Of a DNA stretch of 52,880 bases, positions 32,735 through 41,583 are shown in pieces. Both the position numbers and the translations under genes were made by a program. Within the stretch, counting starts at the first letter, position 1, and the number at the start of each line of letters is the position of its first letter. A model generated the notes under the pieces. That model made no database searches and was not told the DNA's origin. It worked only from the letters and a program-made list of their open reading frames with translations. The stretch comes from Bacillota bacterium (GTDB lineage Bacteria > Bacillota > Sulfobacillia > Sulfobacillales > JAIMBI01): the NCBI GenBank assembly GCA_021795575.1, contig JAJYPH010000006.1:1-52880 (forward strand), written 5' to 3'.

Positions 32735-33329
32735 GCCGCTCGGTCCCCGATCGGGGAGCCGTGAGCCCGCGGCGCGGGGTCGGGAGAGCCCTCGTGACTC
32801 CTATGCGTTAACGGCGACGGGCTATACGCGGGAGGCGTGCCGGTGACGGCCGCCGGGGATTCCGCCCCACACGATGTCCAGCGCACCGACAGGCTAAGAG
32901 AGCGGCCGCCGCACCGTGAGCGTTCCAGGTTCGGTTTGTCCCCGGCCCCCTTCCGACAGAACGTGGCTCCAATACGATCGCAACGCCTCGGGAAGAGCGC
33001 GGTGGCGGTGGGGCCACCCCGTGTACCTGGTCCACGCCGTAGACGCTGAGGACCCGACGCACGTCGTCGAGCCGCCCTCGCCGGACCACCCGAGCGATCG
33101 GCCACTCGGCATGCCGGTCCACGTCAAGATGCTCCACGGGCTTGTCCTAAAACCATACCCGCCGCCGGACCGGCACAAGGTGCTGCCGGCTTGCATCCGC
33201 TGACCTCGCATCATGCGGAAATCCTCTAAAATATTGCAACGGCCGCGCCATGTCATTCGCCAGCCCACTCTGGGCGCCAGCGGGCGGCCGGGCGATGGGG
33301 TGCACAGTGATCCCTGGCGATGGGGCGGC
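32735..33329. other. Scar region between the IS110 remnant and corA
   Basis: Nearly 600 bases with no intact gene. It holds the hairpin TCCCCGATCGGGGA at 32744-32757, the decayed DUF6922-like gene on the minus strand (32950-33146) and otherwise unrecognised sequence. An AT-richer patch (CTCTAAAATATTGCAA, near 33225-33240) lies upstream of the relic and could be its former promoter region. Confidence 0.5.
32950..33146 (-). pseudogene. Decayed DUF6922-like (antitoxin-associated) gene
   Basis: Minus-strand residues VEHLDVDRHAEWPIARVV and RRGRLDDVRRVLSVYGVDQV resemble the DUF6922 core (…hA.fii.RVLeyGd.eDvrwl…YG…). The next conserved part, ALPEALRSYWSHVLSE, continues in a different frame from about 32998 to 32950. 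A TAG stop lies five codons before VEHL. DUF6922 proteins are usually encoded beside AbiEii-type nucleotidyltransferase toxins, none of which is present here. The assignment is by pattern memory only. Confidence 0.4.
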
Positions 33330-34307
33330 TTAGCGGAATCCCTGGTGGCGACGCACCCACCACAGGAGGGTCAGCGTCACCGACGCCATGAGCGCCAGGC
33401 TGTACCAATAGCCGAACCACCAGTGCAGTTCGGGGATTTTGAAGTTCATCCCATAGATGGATGCGATGGTGGTGGCCGGCAGGGAGAGCACCGAGATGAT
33501 CGTCAGCAGCTTGACCACCTTGTTGATTTCGTTGGACTGCATCGACGTGTACGCCTCGACCGTCCCCGACAATCCTTCCCGAGTGGCCTCCACCTCGTCC
33601 ACCAGGTCGGTCATGCGGTCCGTGACGTCCTGGAAGTACGCGCGGTGTGTCTTTTGGACGAAGGTAAAGTCGCTAGACCCCAGGAGCTGGAATATCTCGG
33701 CTTCCGGGCGCAGGATCCGGTTGAATGCCAACAGCGCGCGGCGCGCAGCCAGGATGCGCGGGGCCAAGTTGGCGTACGGATGCAGCAGCATCTCGGCCTG
33801 AATCGACTCGTAGTCCGCGATGAGGTGGCCGCGCAGCCGCTCCCACGCGGACAGATACGCCGTGAGCACCTGGTACAGAGCCAAATCGACGCCCTCGGCC
33901 AGCGTTTCGCCGCGCCGCGTCTCCTCCCACGCCACGGCCAGTAGCTCCGAATCCGCCACGTGCGCGGTGACCAGCACCTTCCGGTTCATGACCACGTGCA
34001 GCGCGCGCCGCCGCTCGGAGGCGACACTCACCTCGCGACCGGCCTCGAGCGCCATGTCGGCCAGGAGAAAGGTGACCGCTTCCGGATACAGCAGGAGGCT
34101 GGGGCGCCGCCGTTCATGGCGGACAATGCGGGCCGCCAAGCCCGCGCGCGCGCGGGCCACGTGCCCGAGGACGGGCTCCAGCAGCGCCTCGTCCTCGGCC
34201 AAGTCCAGGTCCGCCCACACGGCCCGTGCCCCGCGCGGCCAGTCGGCGACGGCCGCGCCGCTTCGATTGTGGACGGTTCCATCGCTGGCCGACCAGGTAA
34301 TTTGCAC
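33330..34307 (-). CDS. corA: CorA-family divalent cation (Mg2+) transporter
   Basis: A 325-residue CorA-type channel. A long cytoplasmic alpha/beta and helical N-domain is followed by the stalk (TDLVDEVEATREGLSGTVEA, YTSMQSNEINKVVKLLTIIS) and two C-terminal membrane helices. The selectivity loop is YGMNFKIPELHWWFGYWY, containing the GMN signature, and the basic tail WWVRRHQGFR follows. It forms a pentamer in the membrane. The start is GTG 34307 with GGGGGAGG upstream. It is divergent from prkA. Confidence 0.92.
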   Translation of the reverse strand: MQITWSASDGTVHNRSGAAVADWPRGARAVWADLDLAEDEALLEPVLGHVARARAGLAARIVRHERRRPSLLLYPEAVTFLLADMALEAGREVSVASERRRALHVVMNRKVLVTAHVADSELLAVAWEETRRGETLAEGVDLALYQVLTAYLSAWERLRGHLIADYESIQAEMLLHPYANLAPRILAARRALLAFNRILRPEAEIFQLLGSSDFTFVQKTHRAYFQDVTDRMTDLVDEVEATREGLSGTVEAYTSMQSNEINKVVKLLTIISVLSLPATTIASIYGMNFKIPELHWWFGYWYSLALMASVTLTLLWWVRRHQGFR

Positions 34308-34535
34308 GCTGCCTCCCCCATCCGCGAACCAGCCCGGACTGCAACTCCGTCTCTACGCACAGCACCTAGGCTGGCTGAGCGCTCTCCGTGTATGCACGCG
34401 CCCAGGGTTCCCGGGAGAGCGGCGTCCGGTCCCTGGCGTGGTCGGGTGCGGGCTGGCGCGCCTTCCAGGCGTGCCGCTGGGCTGGATAAAACCGGGTCGC
34501 GTGGGGATCCTAGTCGCAGGCAAAGGAGGTTGAGT

Positions 34536-36434
34536 ATGGCTGTGGAAGAAGCGCGTCCCGCCGCAGGTTTCTCCTTGGGTTGGTCCGGCACCTTGGCCCA
34601 GTACTTAGACGTGGTCGCGGACCGCCCGGAGTTGGCGGATGACGCACACACTCGCCTGTATCGGATGATTCACGCCGCCGGCCGGCGCGCCAGCGACCGG
34701 GCCGGCCAGAGCGCGTGGGCCTTTTTCGACCACGAGCTGTACGGCTTGGAGGGCACGGTGGACACCTTGGTGGAGGAATACTTGCACAGCGCGGCCCTGG
34801 GGTTGGACACGCGGCGCCGGCTGCTGCTCCTGGTGGGTCCCGTCGGCGGCGGGAAGTCTACACTGGTGTGGCTGTTAAAACGGGGTTTGGAAGCCTGGAC
34901 CGCGACCGACGCCGGTGCCGTGTACGGGATTGCCGGCTGTCCGATGCAGGAGGATCCCCTGCATCTGCTCCCGCCGGCCCTCAGGACCGACTGGGCCCGC
35001 CGGTTGGGTCGCGTCCCCCCGGGCGAACTGTGCCCGCGCTGTCGGCTGACCCTTGAGGAGGAGTACGGCGGCGCCTACCTGGACATGCCGGTGACTCGCG
35101 TCGTGTTTAGCGAAGCGGAGCGTCTGGGCATTGGGACGTTTGTCCCGTCCGACCCGAAGTCGCAGGATGTGGCCGAGCTCACGGGCTCTCTGGATTTTTC
35201 GACCATCACGCAGTACGGGTCGGAGTCGGACCCCCGGGCCTTTCGCTTTGACGGCGAACTGTACCGCGCCAACCGGGGCGTGATGGAATTCCAGGAGATG
35301 CTGAAGCTGGATGAGCGGTTTTTGTACCAGCTGCTGGGGTTGGCCCAGGAGGGCCAGTTCAAGGCGGGCCGCTTTGCCCTCATTTCCGCCGATCAGGTGG
35401 TGGTGGGCCACACCAACGACCATGAGTATCGGGCCTTCGCGGCCAACCCCCGCAACGAGGCGCTCTTGTCCCGCATGATTGTCATTCGGGTGCCGTACCC
35501 CTTGCGAGTGTGCGACGAGGTGGCGGTGTACAAGAAGCTGTTGGGGCACAGCCGGCTCGTCGAGACGGTGCACTGGGCGCCCGGCGCCTTGGAGGCCGCC
35601 GCCGCCGTGTCAGTGCTGTCGCGGCTCAAGGACCGGCCGGACACCGTGGCCGACCCCGTGACCCGTTTGGAGGTGCTGAACGGGCAGGAGGTTCCCGGGC
35701 TGTCCCCCGAGGAGGCGGCGGCCATTCGGGAACAAGCCGCCCAGACGGGAGCCGGCATGGGAATGGAGGGCTTGGACCCGCGTTTTGTGGTCAACCGCCT
35801 GGCGGCGGCCGTCGTCCGCCGGGAGGGGTCGTGCATCAGTGCGCCGGCGGTGCTGCGCGCGCTGGATGCGGGCATCGGGCAGCACGCCCTGGCTGAGCGC
35901 GTGGGTCCCGACCGCCTGCAGCAGTGGATCGGGCAGGCGCGCCGCGCCTATGACGAGCGCGTGCGCCGCGACGTCGAGCGCCAGTTCATCGCCGTCTTTG
36001 CGGACCATGCGCGGGCCCTGTTTCAACGCTACCTGGATCAGGTGGACCAGTGGCTCCGCCCGCCTGGATCGCGCGGACCGGAGGGCGACGGGGCGCCGGT
36101 GCCCGACGAGGCGCTCATGCGCAGCATTGAGGAGCCGCTCGGCATTCTGGATGCGCAGCGGCGCACCTTCCGCGAGGAGCTGTGGCTCCGCGTGGCGGCC
36201 GTGGGGGGCCAGCGCGAAGCGTGGGACTATCGCGTACATGCCCGTCTCAGACAGGCGGTGGAGCGCCGCGTGTTTGATCAGCTGGCGGACCTGCTGGCGC
36301 TGGCGCCCCATGGTGACGCCCAGGGGGATGACGTGCGACTGCAGCAGGTGGTCGTGGGACTGACGCAGAGCGGGTACTGTGCTCGCTGTGCACCGGGCGC
36401 CCTTCAGTATGTGGCTGAGCTGCAGGCGCGCTAG
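34536..36434 (+). CDS. prkA: PrkA family serine protein kinase / AAA-type ATPase
   Basis: A 632-residue PrkA (YeaG). Walker A is GPVGGGKST (101-109). PrkA hallmarks are the cysteine-bearing GCPMQEDPLHLLP and LCPRCRLTLEEEYGG, then PSDPKSQDVAELTGSLDFST, RFDGELYRANRGVMEFQEML and NEALLSRMIVIRVPYPLRV, and the C-terminal GYCARCAPGALQYVAEL. In Bacillus PrkA supports sporulation and in enterobacteria YeaG acts in starvation responses; kinase versus Lon-like ATPase activity is still debated. ATG 34536 has AAAGGAGG. It heads the prkA-DUF444-spoVR run. Confidence 0.95.
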   Translation: MAVEEARPAAGFSLGWSGTLAQYLDVVADRPELADDAHTRLYRMIHAAGRRASDRAGQSAWAFFDHELYGLEGTVDTLVEEYLHSAALGLDTRRRLLLLVGPVGGGKSTLVWLLKRGLEAWTATDAGAVYGIAGCPMQEDPLHLLPPALRTDWARRLGRVPPGELCPRCRLTLEEEYGGAYLDMPVTRVVFSEAERLGIGTFVPSDPKSQDVAELTGSLDFSTITQYGSESDPRAFRFDGELYRANRGVMEFQEMLKLDERFLYQLLGLAQEGQFKAGRFALISADQVVVGHTNDHEYRAFAANPRNEALLSRMIVIRVPYPLRVCDEVAVYKKLLGHSRLVETVHWAPGALEAAAAVSVLSRLKDRPDTVADPVTRLEVLNGQEVPGLSPEEAAAIREQAAQTGAGMGMEGLDPRFVVNRLAAAVVRREGSCISAPAVLRALDAGIGQHALAERVGPDRLQQWIGQARRAYDERVRRDVERQFIAVFADHARALFQRYLDQVDQWLRPPGSRGPEGDGAPVPDEALMRSIEEPLGILDAQRRTFREELWLRVAAVGGQREAWDYRVHARLRQAVERRVFDQLADLLALAPHGDAQGDDVRLQQVVVGLTQSGYCARCAPGALQYVAELQAR

Positions 36435-36455
36435 CGCGCCAGAACGGAGGGGCCG

Positions 36456-37622
36456 ATGAACGAGGGGGCGCGGTCGACACCGCCGGGACGCCATCCCTAC
36501 CGGCTGACATCCCGCGGCTGGGACCTCATGTTTCCCGCGGAGGATGATCAGCGGCGGCACAAAGAGCGGGTGGCGGATGCCATCCAGTCGCACCTCACCG
36601 ACCTGGTGCAGGAGGAGAGCATTCTGGTGGCGCGCGCAGACGACCGGCGCCGGGTGCTCCGGGTGCCGGTGGAAACCCTGACGGAGGCGCGTTTTCGCTA
36701 CCAGGCACCGGGCGCCGGCGCGGAGGGCGGGGCGGCTGAGGGGGCGGACCGCGGGGCGGGAATGTCGGGGGCGGCTGGAGGTCGGGGGCCTGGCCTCGAA
36801 AATCTGGTAGATGCCGAGGTGACGCTGGAGGAGGTGGAGACCGCCCTGTTTCAGGCGCTGGCGCTGCCCGAGTGGGACCCCCAGCGGCGTCATCGCGAGA
36901 TGGCGGGCGGCGAACAGGCGGCGGTGCTCGCCCCGCATGGCGTGTCCGCCAACCTGTCACGGGCTCGGACGGTGGCACAAAGTCTGACTCATCGTCAGGC
37001 GGGACCGCGCCTGGCCATCTGGCCCACCGACCTGCGCTACTGGCAGGCCCGACCGGCCGAAGAGGAGGAGGCGGGGGCCGTGGTGCTGGCCCTGATGGAC
37101 ACCTCCGGATCCATGGGGAGCTTTGAGAAATTTCTCGCCCGCAGCTTCTTCTACTGGGCCGTGCGGATCCTCAGGACGCGCTATCCGCGCATTCAACTGG
37201 TGTTTTTGGCCCACGACGTCCGCGCCCGCGAGGTGGATGAGGACACGTTCTTTCACCGGGGCGCCAGCGGGGGCACGGTGTCGTCCTCCGTGTACCGGCT
37301 CGCGCTCGACGTGCTGGAGCGCTTTCCGGCCTCGCAGTACAACGCGTACGCGTTTCACTTCACGGACGGCGGCAACCTCACGTCGGACAACGTCCAGGCG
37401 CTGGCCGCGGGCGAAGCGCTGGCGGCACGGGTGAACCTGTTTGGCTACGGCGAGATTCACGACACCGCGCGGCATGCGAGTCCCCTGTACGAGGGGTTCC
37501 GCACGCGCGCTCGGACCCGATCCGTGCTGCTGCGCGGCAAGGAAGACGTGTTTCGGGCGCTGGTGCGGTTTTTGGGCACCGGGGCCCCCGGCAGGAGGAG
37601 TAACAACGATGCAGGCGAGTGA
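36456..37622 (+). CDS. yhbH: DUF444 / YhbH (YeaH) family VWA-like protein
   Basis: A 388-residue DUF444 protein, the constant partner of PrkA. The von Willebrand A-like fold has the MIDAS sequence VLALMDTSGSMGSFEKFLAR (Asp215, Ser217, Ser219), then the strands IQLVFLAHDVRAREVDEDTF, GGTVSSSVYRLALDVL and YAFHFTDGGNLTSDN. A Gly/Ala-rich linker (~85-113) separates an N-terminal basic region; such a linker is common in this family. AACGGAGGGG precedes ATG 36456. It overlaps spoVR by 14 bases. Confidence 0.93.
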   Translation: MNEGARSTPPGRHPYRLTSRGWDLMFPAEDDQRRHKERVADAIQSHLTDLVQEESILVARADDRRRVLRVPVETLTEARFRYQAPGAGAEGGAAEGADRGAGMSGAAGGRGPGLENLVDAEVTLEEVETALFQALALPEWDPQRRHREMAGGEQAAVLAPHGVSANLSRARTVAQSLTHRQAGPRLAIWPTDLRYWQARPAEEEEAGAVVLALMDTSGSMGSFEKFLARSFFYWAVRILRTRYPRIQLVFLAHDVRAREVDEDTFFHRGASGGTVSSSVYRLALDVLERFPASQYNAYAFHFTDGGNLTSDNVQALAAGEALAARVNLFGYGEIHDTARHASPLYEGFRTRARTRSVLLRGKEDVFRALVRFLGTGAPGRRSNNDAGE

Positions 37623-38829
37623 GCAGGCGGATCCGGCCGCGCCCTGGCGGCCCGTGCTGGAGGGCGTCGCCGAGGCCGCAGAGCGCGCGGGCCTGGACCC
37701 TGGGCCCGTCGACTTTCAGATGGTGCCGGTCCGGCTGCTGGAAACCGTGACCGCTTATGGCGGGCTCCTGACCCGCCTCGGGCACTGGTCGTTTGGCAAG
37801 GCGTACTACCGGCTCCGACTCGCGCAGCAGTATCGCGAGCTGCGACTGTACGAGCTGGTGGTGCCTACGCGTCCAGCGGTGGCGTATCTCCTGAACTCGA
37901 CCCCGCGGGCCCAGACGCGTCTGGTGATGGCCCACGTGCTGGCGCACGCCGACTTTTTCCGCCACCACGTGCGCTTTGCCCAGCAGCCGCCCGACATGGC
38001 CCGCCGCACGCGCCTCTGGCGTGAGTGGATGGAGGAGGCGGCGCCCTGGCAGCGGGGGCGGGGATGGGAGGCCTTCCTGGATGACGCGGCGGTGCTGGCG
38101 GACTTGATCGACCCCTACACCGCGGATCCGACGGCGCCACAGAACGTGTTGCGGTGGGTGGCGCGGGCGGGGGCCCACCTGACGGATCGAGAGCGCCACG
38201 CGCTCTCGATCGTGGAGCAGCAGGCGCGCTTCATGCGCCCGGCCCTGGAAACCAAAATTGCCAACGAAGGCTGGGCGACGTGGTGGCATCGGCGCCTCGT
38301 GCGCGACCAGGTGTTGCCGTTCGGCGATGTGGTGGACGCCGCGCAGCTGCATGCCCAGGTGGTGGCGCCGGGCCGCGCCCTGAATCCCTACGCCCTGGGC
38401 CTGCTGCTGTGGGAGCGCGCGGCCGCCGACGACCCTGAGCGGCCCTGGCGGGACCGCCACTGGATCAACGACGCGGCGCTCATCGACCGGTATCTGGATG
38501 AGTCGATCGCGGCCCAGTGCTTGTCTCATGTGGACGGGTCGTTCGCCACGGTCAAGGCGCAGCTGTTGGCCGAGCTGGACAACGGTGGTATTCCCCGCAT
38601 TGAGCTGGACGGCGTGGACGCGGGCACGCTCCAGCTCGTGCATCGGTTCGACGGGCGGGAGCTGGACGCCAGTCTGCTGCCGCACGCGCTGGGGGCGGTG
38701 AGCCGCCTGTGGGGCGGGCCGGCGGCCCTCGAAACCCGGCGGGGCGACACCGAGGTGGTGCTCACGTCACGAGCCTGGGACGGCGAGCCCCAGCTGGCGG
38801 AGCGGATCGTGTCCAGCGCCTCCCGATGA
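37609..38829 (+). CDS. spoVR: SpoVR family protein
   Basis: A 406-residue SpoVR-like protein, named for a cortex-formation gene in Bacillus; the enterobacterial homologue YcgB travels with YeaG/YeaH. Conserved features are FQMVPVRLLETVTAYGG, HWSFGKAYYRL, AHVLAHADFFRHH, and the hallmark TKIANEGWATWWHRRLV, then NPYALGLLLWER and CLSHVDGSFATVKAQLLAE. No membrane segment. The molecular activity is unknown. It starts inside the DUF444 gene with AGGAGGAGT before ATG 37609, so expression is coupled. Confidence 0.94.
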   Translation: MQASEQADPAAPWRPVLEGVAEAAERAGLDPGPVDFQMVPVRLLETVTAYGGLLTRLGHWSFGKAYYRLRLAQQYRELRLYELVVPTRPAVAYLLNSTPRAQTRLVMAHVLAHADFFRHHVRFAQQPPDMARRTRLWREWMEEAAPWQRGRGWEAFLDDAAVLADLIDPYTADPTAPQNVLRWVARAGAHLTDRERHALSIVEQQARFMRPALETKIANEGWATWWHRRLVRDQVLPFGDVVDAAQLHAQVVAPGRALNPYALGLLLWERAAADDPERPWRDRHWINDAALIDRYLDESIAAQCLSHVDGSFATVKAQLLAELDNGGIPRIELDGVDAGTLQLVHRFDGRELDASLLPHALGAVSRLWGGPAALETRRGDTEVVLTSRAWDGEPQLAERIVSSASR

Positions 38830-38839
38830 GGCGTCATCC

Positions 38840-39085
38840 CTACCCGTGCCAGATGTAGGGAATGATGAGGGCGATCACGACCAGCCCCACCCAGATCCAC
38901 GCCAGCCGAAAGCGTCCACGCGACGGCGGCGGGGGCAGTCGGCGGGAGGGGCCGCGGCGCGTCGGGAATGGCACCACCTTGCCCCGCACCGGCGCGATGC
39001 GCAGTGAATGCCCACCCCGCTTGGGTGTCGACGGCCGCCGCGCCGGCTGATCGTCTTCCGCCTGAGGCCCCCGTCCCACGTTCAT
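38840..39085 (-). CDS. Small tail-anchored-type membrane protein of unknown function
   Basis: 81 residues. The first ~58 are basic and proline-rich (RRPSTPKRGGHSLRIAPVRG, PTRRGPSRRLPPPPSRGR), with a single C-terminal hydrophobic helix LAWIWVGLVVIALIIPYIW ending HG. With no signal peptide this predicts a tail-anchored protein with a cytoplasmic basic domain. It begins 26 bases after the Nudix gene stop on the same strand and is probably co-transcribed. A GAGGAGGAGCC site precedes the ATG. I do not recognise a family. Confidence 0.6.
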   Translation of the reverse strand: MNVGRGPQAEDDQPARRPSTPKRGGHSLRIAPVRGKVVPFPTRRGPSRRLPPPPSRGRFRLAWIWVGLVVIALIIPYIWHG

Positions 39086-39110
39086 GCCACTGGCTCCTCC
39101 TCTCTGACCG

Positions 39111-39662
39111 CTAGTCCGACGGCCGCTGCCGGCGGGGGGCGTCGGCCGCCGGCGCTAGCCACCGGCCGTGCTGCCATACCCACCCCTGCGACACCAGAAA
39201 GTACACCAGGCCCAAGTGGGTCTTGGAGTCCGCTGCCCGGCCGTCCAGCAGCATGGCCGGGATCTGGTCCAGCGGGACTTTCGTGACGACAATGTCCTCC
39301 GTGGCGTCCCAGTGCATCTCGCCCAGCCGCGGATTTTTTGTGTAGTACAGGTGGCACTTGTTCCGCGCCACCCCCACCGACGGATAGAATCGGGCCAGAA
39401 ACCGCATGGGGCCGGCAACGAACCCGGTTTCTTCCTGCAGTTCGCGGCGGGCACCGGCCACTGGGTCTTCTCCACGCCGAAGCCGACCCGCCGGCAGCTC
39501 CAGAATCCGCCGGCCCAGGGTCGGGCGGTACTGCTCCACCAGGACCACGCCCTCCGGCGTCTCGGCCAAGACGGCCGCCACGTCCGGTAGAATCAAATAC
39601 TCGTGCACGTAGTGGGTCTCCCGAATCGTAACGGGCACCTGTCTAATGCGGTTGCGCAACAT
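39111..39662 (-). CDS. Nudix hydrolase, ADP-ribose pyrophosphatase-like
   Basis: A 183-residue Nudix enzyme. The Nudix box is GRLRRGEDPVAGARRELQEE followed by TGF, matching G-x5-E-x7-REUXEEXGU. Upstream are LVEQYRPTLGRRILELPAG, where EQYR and ELPAG are typical of NudF-type ADP-ribose pyrophosphatases; downstream FLARFYPSVGVARNKCHLYY fits the same group. The likely reaction is ADP-ribose to AMP plus ribose 5-phosphate. The ATG 39662 start is by homology; the nearest AAGGA is 11 bases off. Divergent from the TetR gene. Confidence 0.88.
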   Translation of the reverse strand: MLRNRIRQVPVTIRETHYVHEYLILPDVAAVLAETPEGVVLVEQYRPTLGRRILELPAGRLRRGEDPVAGARRELQEETGFVAGPMRFLARFYPSVGVARNKCHLYYTKNPRLGEMHWDATEDIVVTKVPLDQIPAMLLDGRAADSKTHLGLVYFLVSQGWVWQHGRWLAPAADAPRRQRPSD

Positions 39663-39782
39663 GCGGCCAACGTCCTTCTGCTCAAACTGTTTCGGCTCGG
39701 CCCGGGGTGACGCCCTCGCGCGTCGCTGTATTAAGATTGAGTATACCAGGTACGGGCGCGATGCACCCGGGGAGGTGCCAAG

Positions 39783-40382
39783 TTGGTCGAAGATCGGCGT
39801 GAGGCCCTGCTGCGGGCAGCCATTCTGGTGTTCCTGCGTGAGGGGTACCAGGGGGCGTCGGTCAAGGCGATTACGGAGGAAGCCGGCTGCGCCACGGGCA
39901 CGTTCTATCTCTATTTTCCGTCCAAAGATGACTGTCTGTCGGCCCTGATCGACCGGCTGTATGAGCGGGTGCTGGCCGGGGTGGCGGCAGCGCGGGCAGG
40001 TGAGACGGCCGTGACGGACAAGCTGTGGGTGTCCATGGAGGCGGCGGTGCGCGTGTTTGACCACGAGCGCCAGCTGGCAGCCGTGGTCCTGCGCGATGCG
40101 CCGGGGGCGTCGCCGTTGTTTCGGGACCGGCTGGACCGCGTGCGGCGGACGCTGGCCGCCCTCATCGCCGAGGACCTGGCCGAGGCGGGCATGGACGCGT
40201 GGGAGCGCGAGTGTGCGGCGCGCATGCTGGAAGGAGCGCTGGGGGAAGTGCTGGTGTGGCAAATGGCCCAGGATCCCGGCCCCAGCCGGCTGTGGGATGC
40301 CGGCCAAGTGGTGCGGCGGCTGTTTTGGCGGGGCTGCGGCCTGCCGGCGCGGGAGGCGGCCGTCGTGCCGGAATCCCCCTGA
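39783..40382 (+). CDS. TetR/AcrR family transcriptional regulator
   Basis: A 199-residue TetR-type repressor. The N-terminal HTH reads LLRAAILVFLREGYQGASVK, then ITEEAGCATGTFYLYFPSKD, a standard TetR signature. The C-terminal half is helical for dimerisation and ligand binding. The start is TTG 39783 with GGGGAGG 8 bases upstream. It is divergent from Nudix and upstream of the small unknown, SRPBCC and citrate synthase genes. The AT-rich stretch ATTAAGATTGAGTATACC (~39730-39747) just before it may hold operator and promoters, but I cannot delimit them. Confidence 0.88.
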   Translation: MVEDRREALLRAAILVFLREGYQGASVKAITEEAGCATGTFYLYFPSKDDCLSALIDRLYERVLAGVAAARAGETAVTDKLWVSMEAAVRVFDHERQLAAVVLRDAPGASPLFRDRLDRVRRTLAALIAEDLAEAGMDAWERECAARMLEGALGEVLVWQMAQDPGPSRLWDAGQVVRRLFWRGCGLPAREAAVVPESP

Positions 40383-40430
40383 CGGATACGGCACCGAGAT
40401 GGGCACCGAGATGGCAAGGAGGGACCACGC

Positions 40431-40724
40431 ATGGTGAAAGTGGTGAAGATGACGCCGGCCGGCGAAAGTTGGCAGGTGGAGTTGTCCGTGTACGACGGCG
40501 TATACGAAATGGACCGGTACCCGGTGCGGGTGGAGCACGTCCCGTTGGCGCCGGAAGCGCTGGATTCCGCGGCGCAGGAAGCGCGCATGCAGCAGTTCGT
40601 GCTGACCCAGGTGATGCGCCACATGCGCCGCGGCTCCCTGCCGCCGCGGGGCACCCGGCTTGACGGGCGGCCGGTGTGGACGTGGGAGCCCGCCGAGGTG
40701 GGCAAGGCGGCCGTGCCCGACTGA
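40431..40724 (+). CDS. Small soluble protein of unknown function
   Basis: 97 residues with a typical AAGGAGGGA ribosome site before ATG 40431 and 48 bases after the TetR stop. The N-terminal half looks like paired beta strands (WQVELSVYDGVYEMDRYPVR); the C-terminal half has a helix AAQEARMQQFVLTQVMRHMR and a short WTWEP end. No cysteine, no membrane segment and no family I recognise. It may belong with the TetR or the SRPBCC gene. Confidence 0.55.
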   Translation: MVKVVKMTPAGESWQVELSVYDGVYEMDRYPVRVEHVPLAPEALDSAAQEARMQQFVLTQVMRHMRRGSLPPRGTRLDGRPVWTWEPAEVGKAAVPD

Positions 40725-40893
40725 TCGGGCCGCCGGCCGGCGATGGCCCGCCGTCCCCGCACTCCTGCACGCCGACGCGCGCAGAGGGTGGATGGGGCAT
40801 CCCGGCTGGGCCCACGGTGGTGCTGGGGCGCCCGCAATCGCGAAACGGTGGGCATGGGGGCCCGGACGGCTCGATGATGGGAGGGATCACGTT

Positions 40894-41394
40894 ATGAACG
40901 ATCATGCGGTCATCCACGACACGTTCACGCTCGAGCGGAGGTATGCCGTGCCGGCGGCGGTCGTGTTTGGGGCCTTTGCCAGTGAGCAGGCGAAGGACAG
41001 CTGGGGGGTTACAGACGGCGTGGCGCCGCTGGATGGGCCGGGTGCCGCGGGCGAAGGGGCCGCCGAGTTTAACTTTCGGGTTGGCGGACGCGAATTCTTC
41101 ACGATGCAGATGGACGGGACGACGTACCGGTACGACGCCCGGTACTATGACATCGTGCCGGACCGCCGGCTCGTGTACAGCTATGAGATGTACGCCGACG
41201 GCCAGCGGATTTCCGTATCGCTGGCGACGATCGCGTTCATTCCCCGCGGCGAGGGCACTCTGCTCGCCTGGACTGAGCAGGGCACGTTCCTGGACGGGCA
41301 CCTGGGTGCCGACGCGCCAGCGCTGCGGAAGAGCGGCACCGCCGAAATGCTTGACGGCTTGGCGGCCTACCTGCAACGCGAGTCCGCACGTTGA
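40894..41394 (+). CDS. SRPBCC (AHSA1/START-like) domain protein
   Basis: A 166-residue SRPBCC ligand-binding-fold protein. Opening ERRYAVPAAVVFGAFASEQA, the middle FNFRVGGREFFTMQMDGTTY, YYDIVPDRRLVYSYEMY, and the C-terminal TLLAWTEQGTFLDGH and a final long helix are the AHSA1-type pattern. These proteins bind small hydrophobic molecules or act as stress-related chaperone cofactors. GGGAGGGATCACGTT precedes ATG 40894. Genes of this type often accompany ArsR or TetR regulators, here the TetR three genes upstream. Confidence 0.82.
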   Translation: MNDHAVIHDTFTLERRYAVPAAVVFGAFASEQAKDSWGVTDGVAPLDGPGAAGEGAAEFNFRVGGREFFTMQMDGTTYRYDARYYDIVPDRRLVYSYEMYADGQRISVSLATIAFIPRGEGTLLAWTEQGTFLDGHLGADAPALRKSGTAEMLDGLAAYLQRESAR

Positions 41395-41583
41395 GGCCAA
41401 GCACCCCCTGGGCGTGGCCTCTGCACGCCCCCCGCGGCGCCCTGGACGGACCGCAGACGCCCCTCGACCCTTGGGCGCGGAGTGGCCGCTCTGGTGCGCT
41501 TGTGGGGAGGCTGGGGGAGAGGAGTAGAATGGGGGGTGTCAGGGTCGCGCAAGCAAGCGCACCCGGCGAGGAGGGACCGAATT

